Below are positions 35,302 through 43,305 of a stretch of 64,000 nt of DNA, in pieces (the first letter of the stretch is position 1; each line of letters begins with the position of its first letter). The DNA comes from Nitrosomonas eutropha (GTDB lineage Bacteria > Pseudomonadota > Gammaproteobacteria > Burkholderiales > Nitrosomonadaceae). Location of the stretch: positions 310,001 through 374,000 of the forward strand of contig NZ_FPBL01000002.1 of NCBI RefSeq assembly GCF_900116685.1. Reading direction: 5' to 3'. Under the pieces are notes generated by a model. That model was given only the letters and a program-made list of their open reading frames with translations, was not told where the DNA came from and ran no database searches. A program made the position numbers and the translations under genes.

Positions 35302-36588
35302 ATGCCAAATTTACCCGCCATTCCTGACATGGGTCTGCGCGTCACAACAAGCGATCTCATGACGACCGTTTTGCCGGGTGCTTCTGCCCCTTCTGCTCCC
35401 GGTCAGCCGGTTGAACAGGCATTTGGCAACATCCTGACCAGTATGATGGGAAATGAGCCAACAGCTGAAGAAAACGATACTGAAGATCTGGAGCTTGCAT
35501 TACCAGTTGATGCATTCATGCCGGGCATGATGCCTGTCCCGGTTAACCAATGGATCAATCAACTTCAGCCCGCACCGGATACTCAGACGGCAGAACTATT
35601 ATCCATACTGCCGACAGGTATAACCTCAAATGCCGGGCAGCACTCAGCCGGCTTACTGCAGACAACCGACCCTATTGAGCTGACAGATGAAACCAAGGGC
35701 ATCAGCAATCTGGCATCTACTTCTGCAAATAGCTTTGATCAAGTAATTGATACGGCAAATTTTGCCGGTAGTGGCAAAACCTTGCCGACTTCAATGACGT
35801 ATATGACTTCAAATACCGGGCAACCGGTTACAAGTGAGCCCGATACATTGACGAGAGGCAATCTGTTATCCACCGAGCCAGAAAACAGGATTCCCAATAC
35901 TGGTCAGCACCCAACCAGCTCGCTACAGACGATCAATCAGGTTAATACCACAGCCACTCCCATCGAACTGTCGGACGGAAACAGAAGCATTAGCAATACA
36001 GCTCCTATTTCCACCCCTAATTTTGATCAGGCAATTGATGCGGCAAACTTCGTCGACAGTAGTAAAGCCTTGTCAACTTCAATGACGCCTGTAGCAATGC
36101 ATACCAATATCACTCCATTGACTGATATTGCTACTGCTGATGCCATGAATAATGCCCCGGCTATCGTCGCAGAATTTGGACATCCCGATTGGCCTGAAGA
36201 ATTCGGCCGGAAAATCACTTGGCTGGCAACGCAACGAATGCAGGCAGCAGAATTGAAGTTACACCCGGCGCACCTCGGTCCGATAGAAATCTCACTGCAA
36301 TTATCCGACGATCACCAGCTTACGGCACAATTTGTTTCGCATCATGCTGCCGTACGTGAGGTCATCGAAGCCAATTTACCCAGATTGCGCGAAATCATGG
36401 CAGAAAATGGCATTACGCTGGCAGATACTTCGGTCAGTGCAGATACCCCGCAGCAACAGGCAGAAAACGGAAGGGATAATTCTTCTCACTCATCCAGGAA
36501 TAACCGTTTCCCGCACAACTCCACCGGGGCACATACACCGGCTTCATTGATCACCAAGCACTCGGGAATCATTGACACGTTCGCTTAG
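35302..36588 (+). CDS. fliK: Flagellar hook-length control protein FliK
   Basis: FliK is secreted during hook assembly, measures hook length and switches export from hook to filament subunits through FlhB. The product is about 428 residues. The C-terminal Flg_hook domain is clear (QRMQAAELKLHPAHLGPIEI, then VREVIEANLPRLREIMAENG), followed by a Ser/Asn-rich tail. The central ruler region contains two long similar units (35629 and 35896). The start is ATG at 35302 after GAGGATAG; an in-frame TTG at 35260 is less likely. Confidence 0.93.
   Translation: MPNLPAIPDMGLRVTTSDLMTTVLPGASAPSAPGQPVEQAFGNILTSMMGNEPTAEENDTEDLELALPVDAFMPGMMPVPVNQWINQLQPAPDTQTAELLSILPTGITSNAGQHSAGLLQTTDPIELTDETKGISNLASTSANSFDQVIDTANFAGSGKTLPTSMTYMTSNTGQPVTSEPDTLTRGNLLSTEPENRIPNTGQHPTSSLQTINQVNTTATPIELSDGNRSISNTAPISTPNFDQAIDAANFVDSSKALSTSMTPVAMHTNITPLTDIATADAMNNAPAIVAEFGHPDWPEEFGRKITWLATQRMQAAELKLHPAHLGPIEISLQLSDDHQLTAQFVSHHAAVREVIEANLPRLREIMAENGITLADTSVSADTPQQQAENGRDNSSHSSRNNRFPHNSTGAHTPASLITKHSGIIDTFA
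35629..36108 (+). repeat. Long internal duplication in the fliK ruler region
   Basis: Two protein units resemble each other: one starts NAGQHSAGLLQT at 35629 and the other NTGQHPTSSLQT at 35896, a spacing of 267 bases (89 codons). Shared strings include PIELTDETKGISN versus PIELSDGNRSISN, SFDQVIDTANF versus NFDQAIDAANF, and LPTSMT versus LSTSMT. A third NTGQ start lies at 35815. The second unit has a five-residue insertion. Confidence 0.85.
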
Positions 36589-37206
36589 GGTCTGTTACCG
36601 TTTCAGGCTATTTTCTTGCTTTATAAGAGAAAAATCGTATCGTTGTAGCCCCCACACAACACCAATACGAGTCTGCAATGGCTCGATTATACTCAGCGAC
36701 GAGCACTGGCCGAAACTTTCTGCTGCATAAATTAACCATCCGCAACACCCGCGATTTGCGAATGACTGTCGAAGGTACACTATAAGCGGTTCAACGCCTG
36801 GTCTGCTTCAGACAAGTGGTTTAAGGTCTTCAAGATACTTATCGTGGAGTCCGACATCCCAAAACAGCGTCGATTGCGAGCCCGGCCGGTTTCAAATGTG
36901 AGCTGCTACAACTACCAGGCATCCTGTCCAGAGAAATTGAAGATCCATCCGGATAAAAAATCCGGGATCACCAATGATTGGGCAACAGGAACCCCAGATA
37001 CCCGCTTGAACTCTTCCTTTGTGTCATTACTGCTGGCCTGCAAGATATTTCCAATGTACCCACAAGGTATTTGAGACTCGTGCCAAGATTCTACAGTAGA
37101 TCGGAATACCGGCTTGTATCGGTATCGGCCCGACCAGAACCTTGATTATAAACTTGCTAACCCTATTACCAAGGACACAGACAGAAAAACCCGGATTGTA
37201 TCGCAT
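36589..37206. other. Gene-poor region after fliK with an IS5-like relic
   Basis: This 618-base gap separates the flagellar operon from the convergent PepSY gene. It holds a decayed IS5-family transposase fragment at about 36686-36860. The rest shows only short open frames without family character, and no terminator hairpin for fliK was recognised. Confidence 0.5.
36686..36860 (+). pseudogene. IS5-family transposase, N-terminal relic in two frames
   Basis: One plus-strand frame reads ILSDEHWPKLSAA before a stop, which matches the conserved N-terminus of IS5-type transposases (LSDEQW pattern). About 60 bases later another frame reads YKRFNAWSASDKWFKVFKIL, which matches the next conserved block (YKRFxxWxxxxxWxxIF pattern). 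The frameshift and the missing sequence between them show decay. The catalytic domain is absent. Confidence 0.6.
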
Positions 37207-38427
37207 TCACTTGATCCCTCTGCTCTTGCGTTTCCTGGACCAGATAATGACACCTGTTATGGCCAGTATTGCGGTCAACATTCCCATGATGCATATCAGC
37301 ACACGTCCATACATACCTAATATCTGTCCACTGTGTATTGGGAATTGCCAGGCAAGAAAACGATCCGCCCTGGTACCACTGTCATACCCTCGCTGTCCTG
37401 TTAATGTACCGTTGTCACCGTTAATGAACACTTGCTCCGCTTCGATCGCAAACGCTTTGCTTCCTCTTCCCTTATGATCGAAGGCCACGCGATATACATT
37501 TAGGTCAGGCATGTACCTTACAAACGACAACTCCAGATCATCATTTCCGGCTGGCAACCGCTGACGCGCCACCAACACCGCATCTGAAAAACCCAATACT
37601 GGATCAGCACCTGATTGCAATGTCTTGGGCAGTGTCTTGGGCAGTGTTTTGCGTGGATCAGGTGTCAAGTCCCCGAACAATCCCACGATCGGCCTGAATA
37701 CCTCTGCATTCAGGTTGAAATATGCACCGCTCATTGCCACCATGAAGAGCACAGGCCAGAACCATAGACCGCTTGCCCGGTGCAGATCAAAATTGAATCT
37801 GACCCAGCCAGCCTGTCTCTTGATACCCCATGATGGTTTCCAGCGCGACAACCAATTTCTGCAAGAACTGTTCTTTTCCCTTGATCTCAATGGCGGAGGG
37901 AGTGTCAGATAAAAACCGACGAGACAATCCACCATCCAGATCAGGGCAATGCCACCTAGCAACCAGGTACCCCAACGCCCTGGCAGGTACAGATTGGTAT
38001 GCAACCTGTACACCATGGGAATGACATGTGCCCGATCCATGACAAACGTGCCGCGTACTCTCGCCCCCAGCGCCTCACCACTAAACGGGTTCAGAAATAG
38101 CTCCCACATCGTGCCCCGTTCTGTTTTTAGGTCAACTCTGATACTTTCCCCATGATTACGTTTGATCCGTATCGTGATAATCTCAGCATCAGGATCAAAC
38201 TGTTGCGCATGTCTGGCTATTGCATCCAACGACAATACCGGCGCAGTCTGCTCGGACACGCGAAACAATTCCGGATTTAACCAGGCGTCCAGTTCGTGCT
38301 CAAAAGCAATCACACTGCCAGTCAATCCCAACATAACCAGAAAAGCGGCAATGACCAACCCGATATAACGATGTAGCCTTACCCAAAATGATCTGGATAA
38401 CACACCAGAACGAATAACTGATGTCAT
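37207..38427 (-). CDS. PepSY-associated transmembrane protein (siderophore/iron uptake type)
   Basis: This 406-residue inner membrane protein has four to five hydrophobic segments (near residues 20-40, 150-175, 205-225 and 375-400) and PepSY-like extracytoplasmic parts. Such proteins often sit beside TonB receptors and are thought to reduce ferric siderophores or assist their release. It begins five bases after the receptor stop, on the same strand, so they form an operon. A 12-base tandem repeat encodes LPKTLPKTLQ near residue 265. Confidence 0.85.
   Translation of the reverse strand: MTSVIRSGVLSRSFWVRLHRYIGLVIAAFLVMLGLTGSVIAFEHELDAWLNPELFRVSEQTAPVLSLDAIARHAQQFDPDAEIITIRIKRNHGESIRVDLKTERGTMWELFLNPFSGEALGARVRGTFVMDRAHVIPMVYRLHTNLYLPGRWGTWLLGGIALIWMVDCLVGFYLTLPPPLRSREKNSSCRNWLSRWKPSWGIKRQAGWVRFNFDLHRASGLWFWPVLFMVAMSGAYFNLNAEVFRPIVGLFGDLTPDPRKTLPKTLPKTLQSGADPVLGFSDAVLVARQRLPAGNDDLELSFVRYMPDLNVYRVAFDHKGRGSKAFAIEAEQVFINGDNGTLTGQRGYDSGTRADRFLAWQFPIHSGQILGMYGRVLICIMGMLTAILAITGVIIWSRKRKSRGIK
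37621..37648 (-). repeat. 12-bp tandem repeat inside the PepSY gene
   Basis: TGTCTTGGGCAG occurs twice in direct succession, followed by a partial third copy. Each unit is four codons, so a gain or loss keeps the frame. It encodes the repeated Leu-Pro-Lys-Thr. Confidence 0.8.
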
Positions 38428-38432
38428 TGCAA

Positions 38433-40595
38433 TCAGAAATCCACCGTTGCCGATACCATCAACGTGCGCCTATCCCCTAATGTCAGGCCGCTGGCTGCTG
38501 CAGATGACCAGTACCGTTTGTCGAACACATTCAGAATATTGGCACGGATCGTCACAGGAGTTGCGATGTGTTGTACTGCATATCTCGCACCCAGATCAAA
38601 CCGTACCCATGAAGGAATTTTCTGGGTATTTGCGGCATCCAGATACTGTGCACCCGTGTAGATAGAACGCGCGGTTAACGTCAGGCCGGGAATAATCCTA
38701 ACGTCCCATTCACCCCCCAGATTAGCAGTAACATCAGGTACGCCCGGTGCTGTCTTCCCATCATTGATGGCTCCTGCTGTCTTGGTCAGTTCACCATTGA
38801 GGTACATTACTCCTCCTTGGAAACGAACACCAGAAAATGGCTCGCCAAACACATTCATTTCCACCCCCTGATTCTGTTGCTTCCCGTCCATAGCAAAAAT
38901 AAGCGTTGCAGGATCAGTGAAGCCAATAGGTTGCCTGATTCTGAAGAAGCTTGCCGTTGTCATCAGCTTGCCAAAATCCACTTTGATACCTGCCTCTACT
39001 TGCCTGGTCTTGGATGGCGGAAAAATATCGTTGATATTAATTGCCCCGGCAGTAGGCGTTGATCCTTGGGTAAGCGCCTCGATGTAGTTGGCATACAGCG
39101 AGACTTTCTTCCACGGCTTGATCAACAACCCCACCGCGGGAGTTACCGCTGCTTTGTCATAATGTGTTGTCCTGGAACCGGTAACCGGACTATAACCATT
39201 CACCTGCACCCGTTGCACGCGCGCACCTAAAGTCAATTGTGCTTGCTCGTCCAATATGGACAAGGTATCGCTCAGTGCAATGCTTGATAGATGTGTTTTA
39301 TTCACAATCGGTAAATGATGAGACAAGCCGCCTTGCATTGGCTCAGGGTACTCAACCGGGTTGAAAACATTGGATCGGATATTAGCAAAGTTCTGTCGCG
39401 CATTTCCATATTCCAAACGGAAATCACTCACACCCAGATTGGTCGCATGTGCAATGGGACCAGTCTCAAATTTAGCATGCAACCCAGCCTCTGCTGACAG
39501 CGCATTTTCCTTGTACAAATACCGAAAGGGTTGCGTAATGAAATCTCCATTGGCATTTCTCATGCTCACTGCTGCCCGCATAAAGTCGTAATCTCCTCGC
39601 CGCGCACCAATGGCTGCATAAGCATTGAGGATTGGGGATATATCGTATTCTGCTCTGAACACACCATAAATATCTTGGCCATTTGCGTCAGTCCATGAGG
39701 GTGTCATGCCAGAATCGATGTGCCTAGCTGAGGGAGGTCTTACTCCGCGGATCACTCCCACTCGTTCCAATGGAGCTTCCACGCGGCGCTCCTGGTAGGC
39801 AACATCTGCAAACAAACGTAGCGCTTCTCCACGAAAATCCAGCGCGAGGTTATGAACGTTACGCCGTATGGATTGACGCCTGAATGGAGTATTGCCATCC
39901 TGATAAACACTGTTGAGCCGGACACCAAAACTGTTATCCTTGCCAAAACGGCGCCCGATGTCCGCATGGCCGCCAAATTGACTATTGGACAGATAAGAGC
40001 CGGTCAGCTGGATTACTGGCCTGTCATCTGACCGTTTAGGCACGATGTTGATCGTTCCGCCAACACCACCGCTTGGCGCCATACCATTCAGTAATGCATT
40101 GGGTCCTTTGATGATTTCCACTCGTTCTATCGCTTCTACCGGTACGGAATAAGTCGGAACAATGCCATATAACCCACCAAATGCTATTTCGCTATTAAGC
40201 ACCGTAAACCCACGGATACTGAATTGCTCGAAACGCCCGGATGGAGGATTGATGGATCTGACGGAAGCATCATTCAAAGTTACATCTGTCACTGTACGTG
40301 CTTGCTGATCCTTGATTGTTTGGGCCGTATAATTTGTCACGCTGAAGGGTGTATCCATCAGATCCTTATTACCCAGCAACCCGACGCGCCCACCTCTGGC
40401 CTGTTGTCCTCCCGCATATGCATCAGGCAATTCATCCGGCCCCTTCTCGGTACTTCCCTGCACCTTGATCACGGGTAACTTTGTTACTGTTCCTGCCTTT
40501 CCACTCTCATCCTCTGTAGCCAATCCCTCCATCGGCATAGCGCCCAGCAAGGCGCTGACCATGATGCTGACTCTATATATTTTATTGTTCAACAT
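38433..40595 (-). CDS. TonB-dependent siderophore receptor
   Basis: This 720-residue outer membrane receptor imports a ferric siderophore using TonB energy. It has a signal peptide (VSALLGAMPMEGLA region), a TonB-box-like start of the plug, the plug domain (DTPFSVTNYTAQTIKDQQA, FSIRGF, and VERVEIIKGPNALLNGMAPSG without breaks) and a 22-strand type barrel ending in LMVSATVDF with the final Phe needed for assembly. It is followed by the PepSY gene. Directly upstream are remnants of siderophore biosynthesis genes, so the natural ligand may once have been made locally. Confidence 0.94.
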   Translation of the reverse strand: MLNNKIYRVSIMVSALLGAMPMEGLATEDESGKAGTVTKLPVIKVQGSTEKGPDELPDAYAGGQQARGGRVGLLGNKDLMDTPFSVTNYTAQTIKDQQARTVTDVTLNDASVRSINPPSGRFEQFSIRGFTVLNSEIAFGGLYGIVPTYSVPVEAIERVEIIKGPNALLNGMAPSGGVGGTINIVPKRSDDRPVIQLTGSYLSNSQFGGHADIGRRFGKDNSFGVRLNSVYQDGNTPFRRQSIRRNVHNLALDFRGEALRLFADVAYQERRVEAPLERVGVIRGVRPPSARHIDSGMTPSWTDANGQDIYGVFRAEYDISPILNAYAAIGARRGDYDFMRAAVSMRNANGDFITQPFRYLYKENALSAEAGLHAKFETGPIAHATNLGVSDFRLEYGNARQNFANIRSNVFNPVEYPEPMQGGLSHHLPIVNKTHLSSIALSDTLSILDEQAQLTLGARVQRVQVNGYSPVTGSRTTHYDKAAVTPAVGLLIKPWKKVSLYANYIEALTQGSTPTAGAININDIFPPSKTRQVEAGIKVDFGKLMTTASFFRIRQPIGFTDPATLIFAMDGKQQNQGVEMNVFGEPFSGVRFQGGVMYLNGELTKTAGAINDGKTAPGVPDVTANLGGEWDVRIIPGLTLTARSIYTGAQYLDAANTQKIPSWVRFDLGARYAVQHIATPVTIRANILNVFDKRYWSSAAASGLTLGDRRTLMVSATVDF

Positions 40596-40652
40596 GATTC
40601 TCTGACTTTGATAATGCTGCGAAATAATGAAATAAACGGGGAATACGCTAGT

Positions 40653-40871
40653 CTAGGCTGGCAAATAGATATGCTCAGGATGAGCATGGCGCAGAAAATC
40701 GTGATGGGATATATGCCAGGCATATGCCCCTGCATGTGAAAACAGAACAATATCCCCCACCCGAACTTCACTCACCATTTCATCGAAAGCTAACAAATCC
40801 TTAGGGGTACACAATTGCCCCACGATATTGACTTTCTTATGCTTGAGACCGGGTCTGGAATATGATTTTCT
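40653..40871 (-). pseudogene. Type III PLP-dependent decarboxylase, C-terminal remnant
   Basis: A minus-strand frame without a start codon reads VNIVGQLCTPKDLLAFDEM, then VRVGDIVLFSHAGAYAWHIS and ends in HIYLPA before a TAG stop. This is the C-terminal signature of the ornithine/diaminopimelate decarboxylase-like fold-III PLP family (GxLCTPxD, then GDxV...GAY). The family includes siderophore enzymes such as SbnH and PvsE. The N-terminal PLP barrel is missing, and a stop lies just upstream at about 40872. Confidence 0.72.
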
Positions 40872-40872
40872 T

Positions 40873-41172
40873 CAGATTTGAATTGAATCTTAATGCTTCC
40901 GCATCTTTCACAACTGTATTGTTCAACTCAGAGATAAAAAAACTGTATTTATTCTCTTCCCCATCAATTTCTGATGCGATCTCTCCAAGGAATAAGGCAA
41001 CCGATAGTGCCTCACCTCTCGATTGTTCCGATATTCTGGTGACTGGATCTTGTAACCTTATTCTGCCGTAACTGACAGATTTGCCATTGGTACCCACCGC
41101 TTTAATGGTGTACTCGGAACAACCTGTTGAAAGCGATCTCTCCGAATACTCAAGAATATTCTCGAACAGCAT
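40873..41172 (-). pseudogene. IucA/IucC-like siderophore synthetase, N-terminal remnant
   Basis: The frame begins MLFENILEYSERSLSTGC at 41172 and continues with YGRIRLQDPVTRISE, then ALSVALFLGEIASEI and ISELNNTVVKDAEALRFN, the N-terminal pattern of NRPS-independent siderophore synthetases. In-frame codons upstream of the ATG (QLLES) also fit the family, but a stop lies just before them. The homology ends at about 40876 and is joined to the decarboxylase tail by a deletion. Full-length enzymes are near 600 residues. The family call is by pattern. Confidence 0.6.
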
Positions 41173-41285
41173 GGATTCAAGAAGCTGTCATAAAGTCCGG
41201 CGACGTGCGGCAAGATAATTGGAGTTTGGTGCCTGAAGCATGTCCATCCTTAATTAAATCCTTTTTAATTTTTTATGACTCATAT

Positions 41286-41304
41286 AATAATGATTATGCA
41301 AATA
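41286..41304. promoter_or_regulatory. Fur-box-like sequence upstream of the siderophore relic
   Basis: AATAATGATTATGCAAATA matches the 19-base Fur consensus at 12 positions, mostly in the left half. It lies about 115 bases upstream of the synthetase relic, where an iron-regulated promoter would be expected. AT-rich background makes chance matches likely. Confidence 0.3.
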
Positions 41305-41464
41305 ATAACCACTTCCATTTACAAACTCAAGCGCCAACTTATTACTGACGTGACACGCTGACAGTAAAAATCACTACCACCTACCCTGTTCCCTAGAGAG
41401 AGTTGTTTAGTCCCGCTTTGTGAGCGTGTACTGTATGATTCGCCACCAACACAGGAGGAGTTAG

Positions 41465-41626
41465 AGGACAGGTATGCCTGTTTGCATATCTTCGACCGCG
41501 TCTACCTGGAAAATGATATGGAACATCGCTCAACCAGACCGAATCATCTCTGGATCAGTGGCCAGGTCGAGTGCATGAACTGCGCCCTAAAGGAAGCAAC
41601 CGTCAAACGCTATCATTTGTGGTAAA
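41465..41626 (+). pseudogene. Second IS481-family transposase relic
   Basis: The frame reads CLHIFDRVYLENDMEHRST, then GQVECMNCALKEATVKRYH, and stops. This aligns with the catalytic core of the copy at 23916-24303 (LHIFDRVCLDNGTEYRLT and GQVECMNRTLKEATVKRYY). It is shorter and more diverged than the first copy but shares the unusual VECMN cysteine. Catalytic Glu is retained but the rest of the element is gone. Confidence 0.8.
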
Positions 41627-41634
41627 ACTGATCA

Positions 41635-41654
41635 AAAAAATGGAGCCATTTTTT
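41635..41654. terminator. A/T-flanked palindrome upstream of the phosphoribosyltransferase
   Basis: AAAAAATGG at 41635-41643 and CCATTTTTT at 41646-41654 form a perfect nine-pair inverted repeat with a two-base centre. The run of six T residues on either strand resembles a bidirectional terminator, although the G+C core is only two pairs. Confidence 0.4.
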
Positions 41655-41803
41655 AATCTATGGAAAGAGGCACGTCATCTTTTTCACCCCCACCGTTATT
41701 GTCACCATCATCACGACTGATCAGCAAGCCAAGGTAGCAGCTATCGCCAATCAACATCTGCCGATGTAGGATACAAAATCAGTGTACTGTGGAGGTGCAA
41801 AAG

Positions 41804-42430
41804 ATGTTTGAGGATCGTACAGCAGCCGCTATCCAGCTGGCAGAGCAGCTCAAAGTTTATCAGGGACAAAATCCGCTGATACTGGCAATTCCACGGGGCG
41901 CGGTGCCCATGTCCCGCATCATCGCAAACAAGTTGGAAGGTGAACTGGATGTTGTGCTGGTTCGCAAGCTGCGTGCACCAGGAAATCCAGAGTTTGCAAT
42001 TGGCGCCATCGATGAAAATGGACAAGTTTATCTGGCTGACCATGCCGCCCGGAGTGGCGCCACTCGCGAATACATTGCAACTGAAAAAGCCGCACAGCTC
42101 GAATTACTACATGAACGGCGGATACGTTATACGCCTGTTCGTCCGGCAATTAATCCGCATGACCGAATCGCAATTGTGGTAGATGATGGCTTGGCGACCG
42201 GATCCACTATGATTGCAGCATTGCACGCTGTCCGCCTCCAGCAACCGCGCAAACTGATCTGCGCTGTTCCGGTCGCGCCAGCCAGAACACTGACTGATAT
42301 TACTCCACTCGCAGATGAGGTTATCTGCCTGGAAACACCAGCAATATTTTATTCAGTCGGCCAGTTTTATCACTTGTTTCCGCAGATCAATGACGATGAA
42401 GTCATCGCTGCACTGGAAGCCTCATCGTAA
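41804..42430 (+). CDS. Phosphoribosyltransferase family protein
   Basis: This 208-residue protein has the type I phosphoribosyltransferase fold, with the PRPP-binding loop VVDDGLATGSTMIAA and the N-terminal LAIPRGAVPMSRIIAN segment typical of the stand-alone family found next to erythromycin esterase or dienelactone hydrolase-like genes. The true substrate is unknown. The start is ATG at 41804 because GGAGGTG lies six bases before it. Its last 61 bases overlap the end of the convergent nadC gene. Confidence 0.85.
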   Translation: MFEDRTAAAIQLAEQLKVYQGQNPLILAIPRGAVPMSRIIANKLEGELDVVLVRKLRAPGNPEFAIGAIDENGQVYLADHAARSGATREYIATEKAAQLELLHERRIRYTPVRPAINPHDRIAIVVDDGLATGSTMIAALHAVRLQQPRKLICAVPVAPARTLTDITPLADEVICLETPAIFYSVGQFYHLFPQINDDEVIAALEASS

Positions 42431-43266
42431 AAACGCATCGATAAATCCGCCGCCTGTATATCCTTGGTCAGGCTACCGATTGAGATCCGGTCCACACCTG
42501 TTTCAGCAATCACTCGCACCGTATCAAGCGTAACGTTGCCGGAGGCTTCAAGTACAGCAGGCTTGCCCAAAAATTGCCGGTTATAGGTGACGGCATCCTG
42601 CAGATCGGGCAGATCAAAGTTATCCAGCAGAACCATACGTGCCCCGGCAGACAGGGCTTGTATAAACTCATTCCGTGTTTCTACTTCAATCTGGATGAAT
42701 ACCCCTGGAGGTGCAATTTCAGCAGCGCTGCGTAGAGCAGCTTCAATACTGCCAGCCGCAATAATGTGATTTTCCTTGATCAGAATCCCGTCATACAACC
42801 CGGTGCGGTGATTGACTCCCCCTCCGCAGCGCACGGCGTATTTTTGCGCCAGGCGCAACCCTGGCAAGGTTTTGCGGGTATCAACAATCTGCACACCTGT
42901 ACCTTCGACCACATCGACAAACCGCCGGGTACGTGTCGCCACTGCAGAGAGCATTTGCAAAAAATTCAAGGCAGTGCGCTCTGCTGTCAACAAGGTTCGC
43001 GCATTGCCATTGAGTACACACAACAATTGATCACTGCCAACCTGCTGCCCCTCACTAACACGCCAGTCAATCCTGATAGCCGGAGATAGTTGATGGAAAC
43101 TTTCATCAAACCACGGAATGCCACAAATGGTAACGGCTTCCCGGGCGACCACCTGCGCACGCAGACACTGATCAGATTGGATCAGGGTGGCTGTCAGATC
43201 ACCGGTGCCAATATCTTCATCCAGCGCTTGTCGAACCTGCTTGCTGATTGCTTCACTTTGCAACAT
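42370..43266 (-). CDS. nadC: Quinolinate phosphoribosyltransferase (decarboxylating)
   Basis: NadC converts quinolinate and PRPP to nicotinate mononucleotide in NAD synthesis. The product has 298 residues with DEDIGTGDLTA, the substrate arginines in VDTRKTLPGLRLAQKYAV, CGGGVNHRTGLYDGILIKENH, and the phosphate loop SGNVTLDTVR. Normal NadC proteins end near LSMRF; here about 18 extra residues (DEASSAAMTSS and after) run into the opposite gene, so the stop was probably lost and replaced. Confidence 0.95.
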   Translation of the reverse strand: MLQSEAISKQVRQALDEDIGTGDLTATLIQSDQCLRAQVVAREAVTICGIPWFDESFHQLSPAIRIDWRVSEGQQVGSDQLLCVLNGNARTLLTAERTALNFLQMLSAVATRTRRFVDVVEGTGVQIVDTRKTLPGLRLAQKYAVRCGGGVNHRTGLYDGILIKENHIIAAGSIEAALRSAAEIAPPGVFIQIEVETRNEFIQALSAGARMVLLDNFDLPDLQDAVTYNRQFLGKPAVLEASGNVTLDTVRVIAETGVDRISIGSLTKDIQAADLSMRFYDEASSAAMTSSSLICGNK

Positions 43267-43305
43267 GCTTCACACTCATCTATTTAAAACATCATTCCAG
43301 ACACC

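Larger units (their letters stand above)
40596..41803. other. Relic-rich region between the receptor and a phosphoribosyltransferase
   Basis: This 1.2-kb stretch has no intact gene. From left to right it contains the end of a PLP-dependent decarboxylase, the start of an IucA/IucC-like synthetase (both minus strand), a possible Fur site, an IS481 relic and a palindromic A/T-flanked hairpin. Most of the remaining sequence is AT rich without recognisable content. Confidence 0.6.

Noticed and set aside
36595-36780. Minus-strand frame of 61 codons after fliK
   Set aside because: It is antisense to the IS5-type relic and shows no protein family character.
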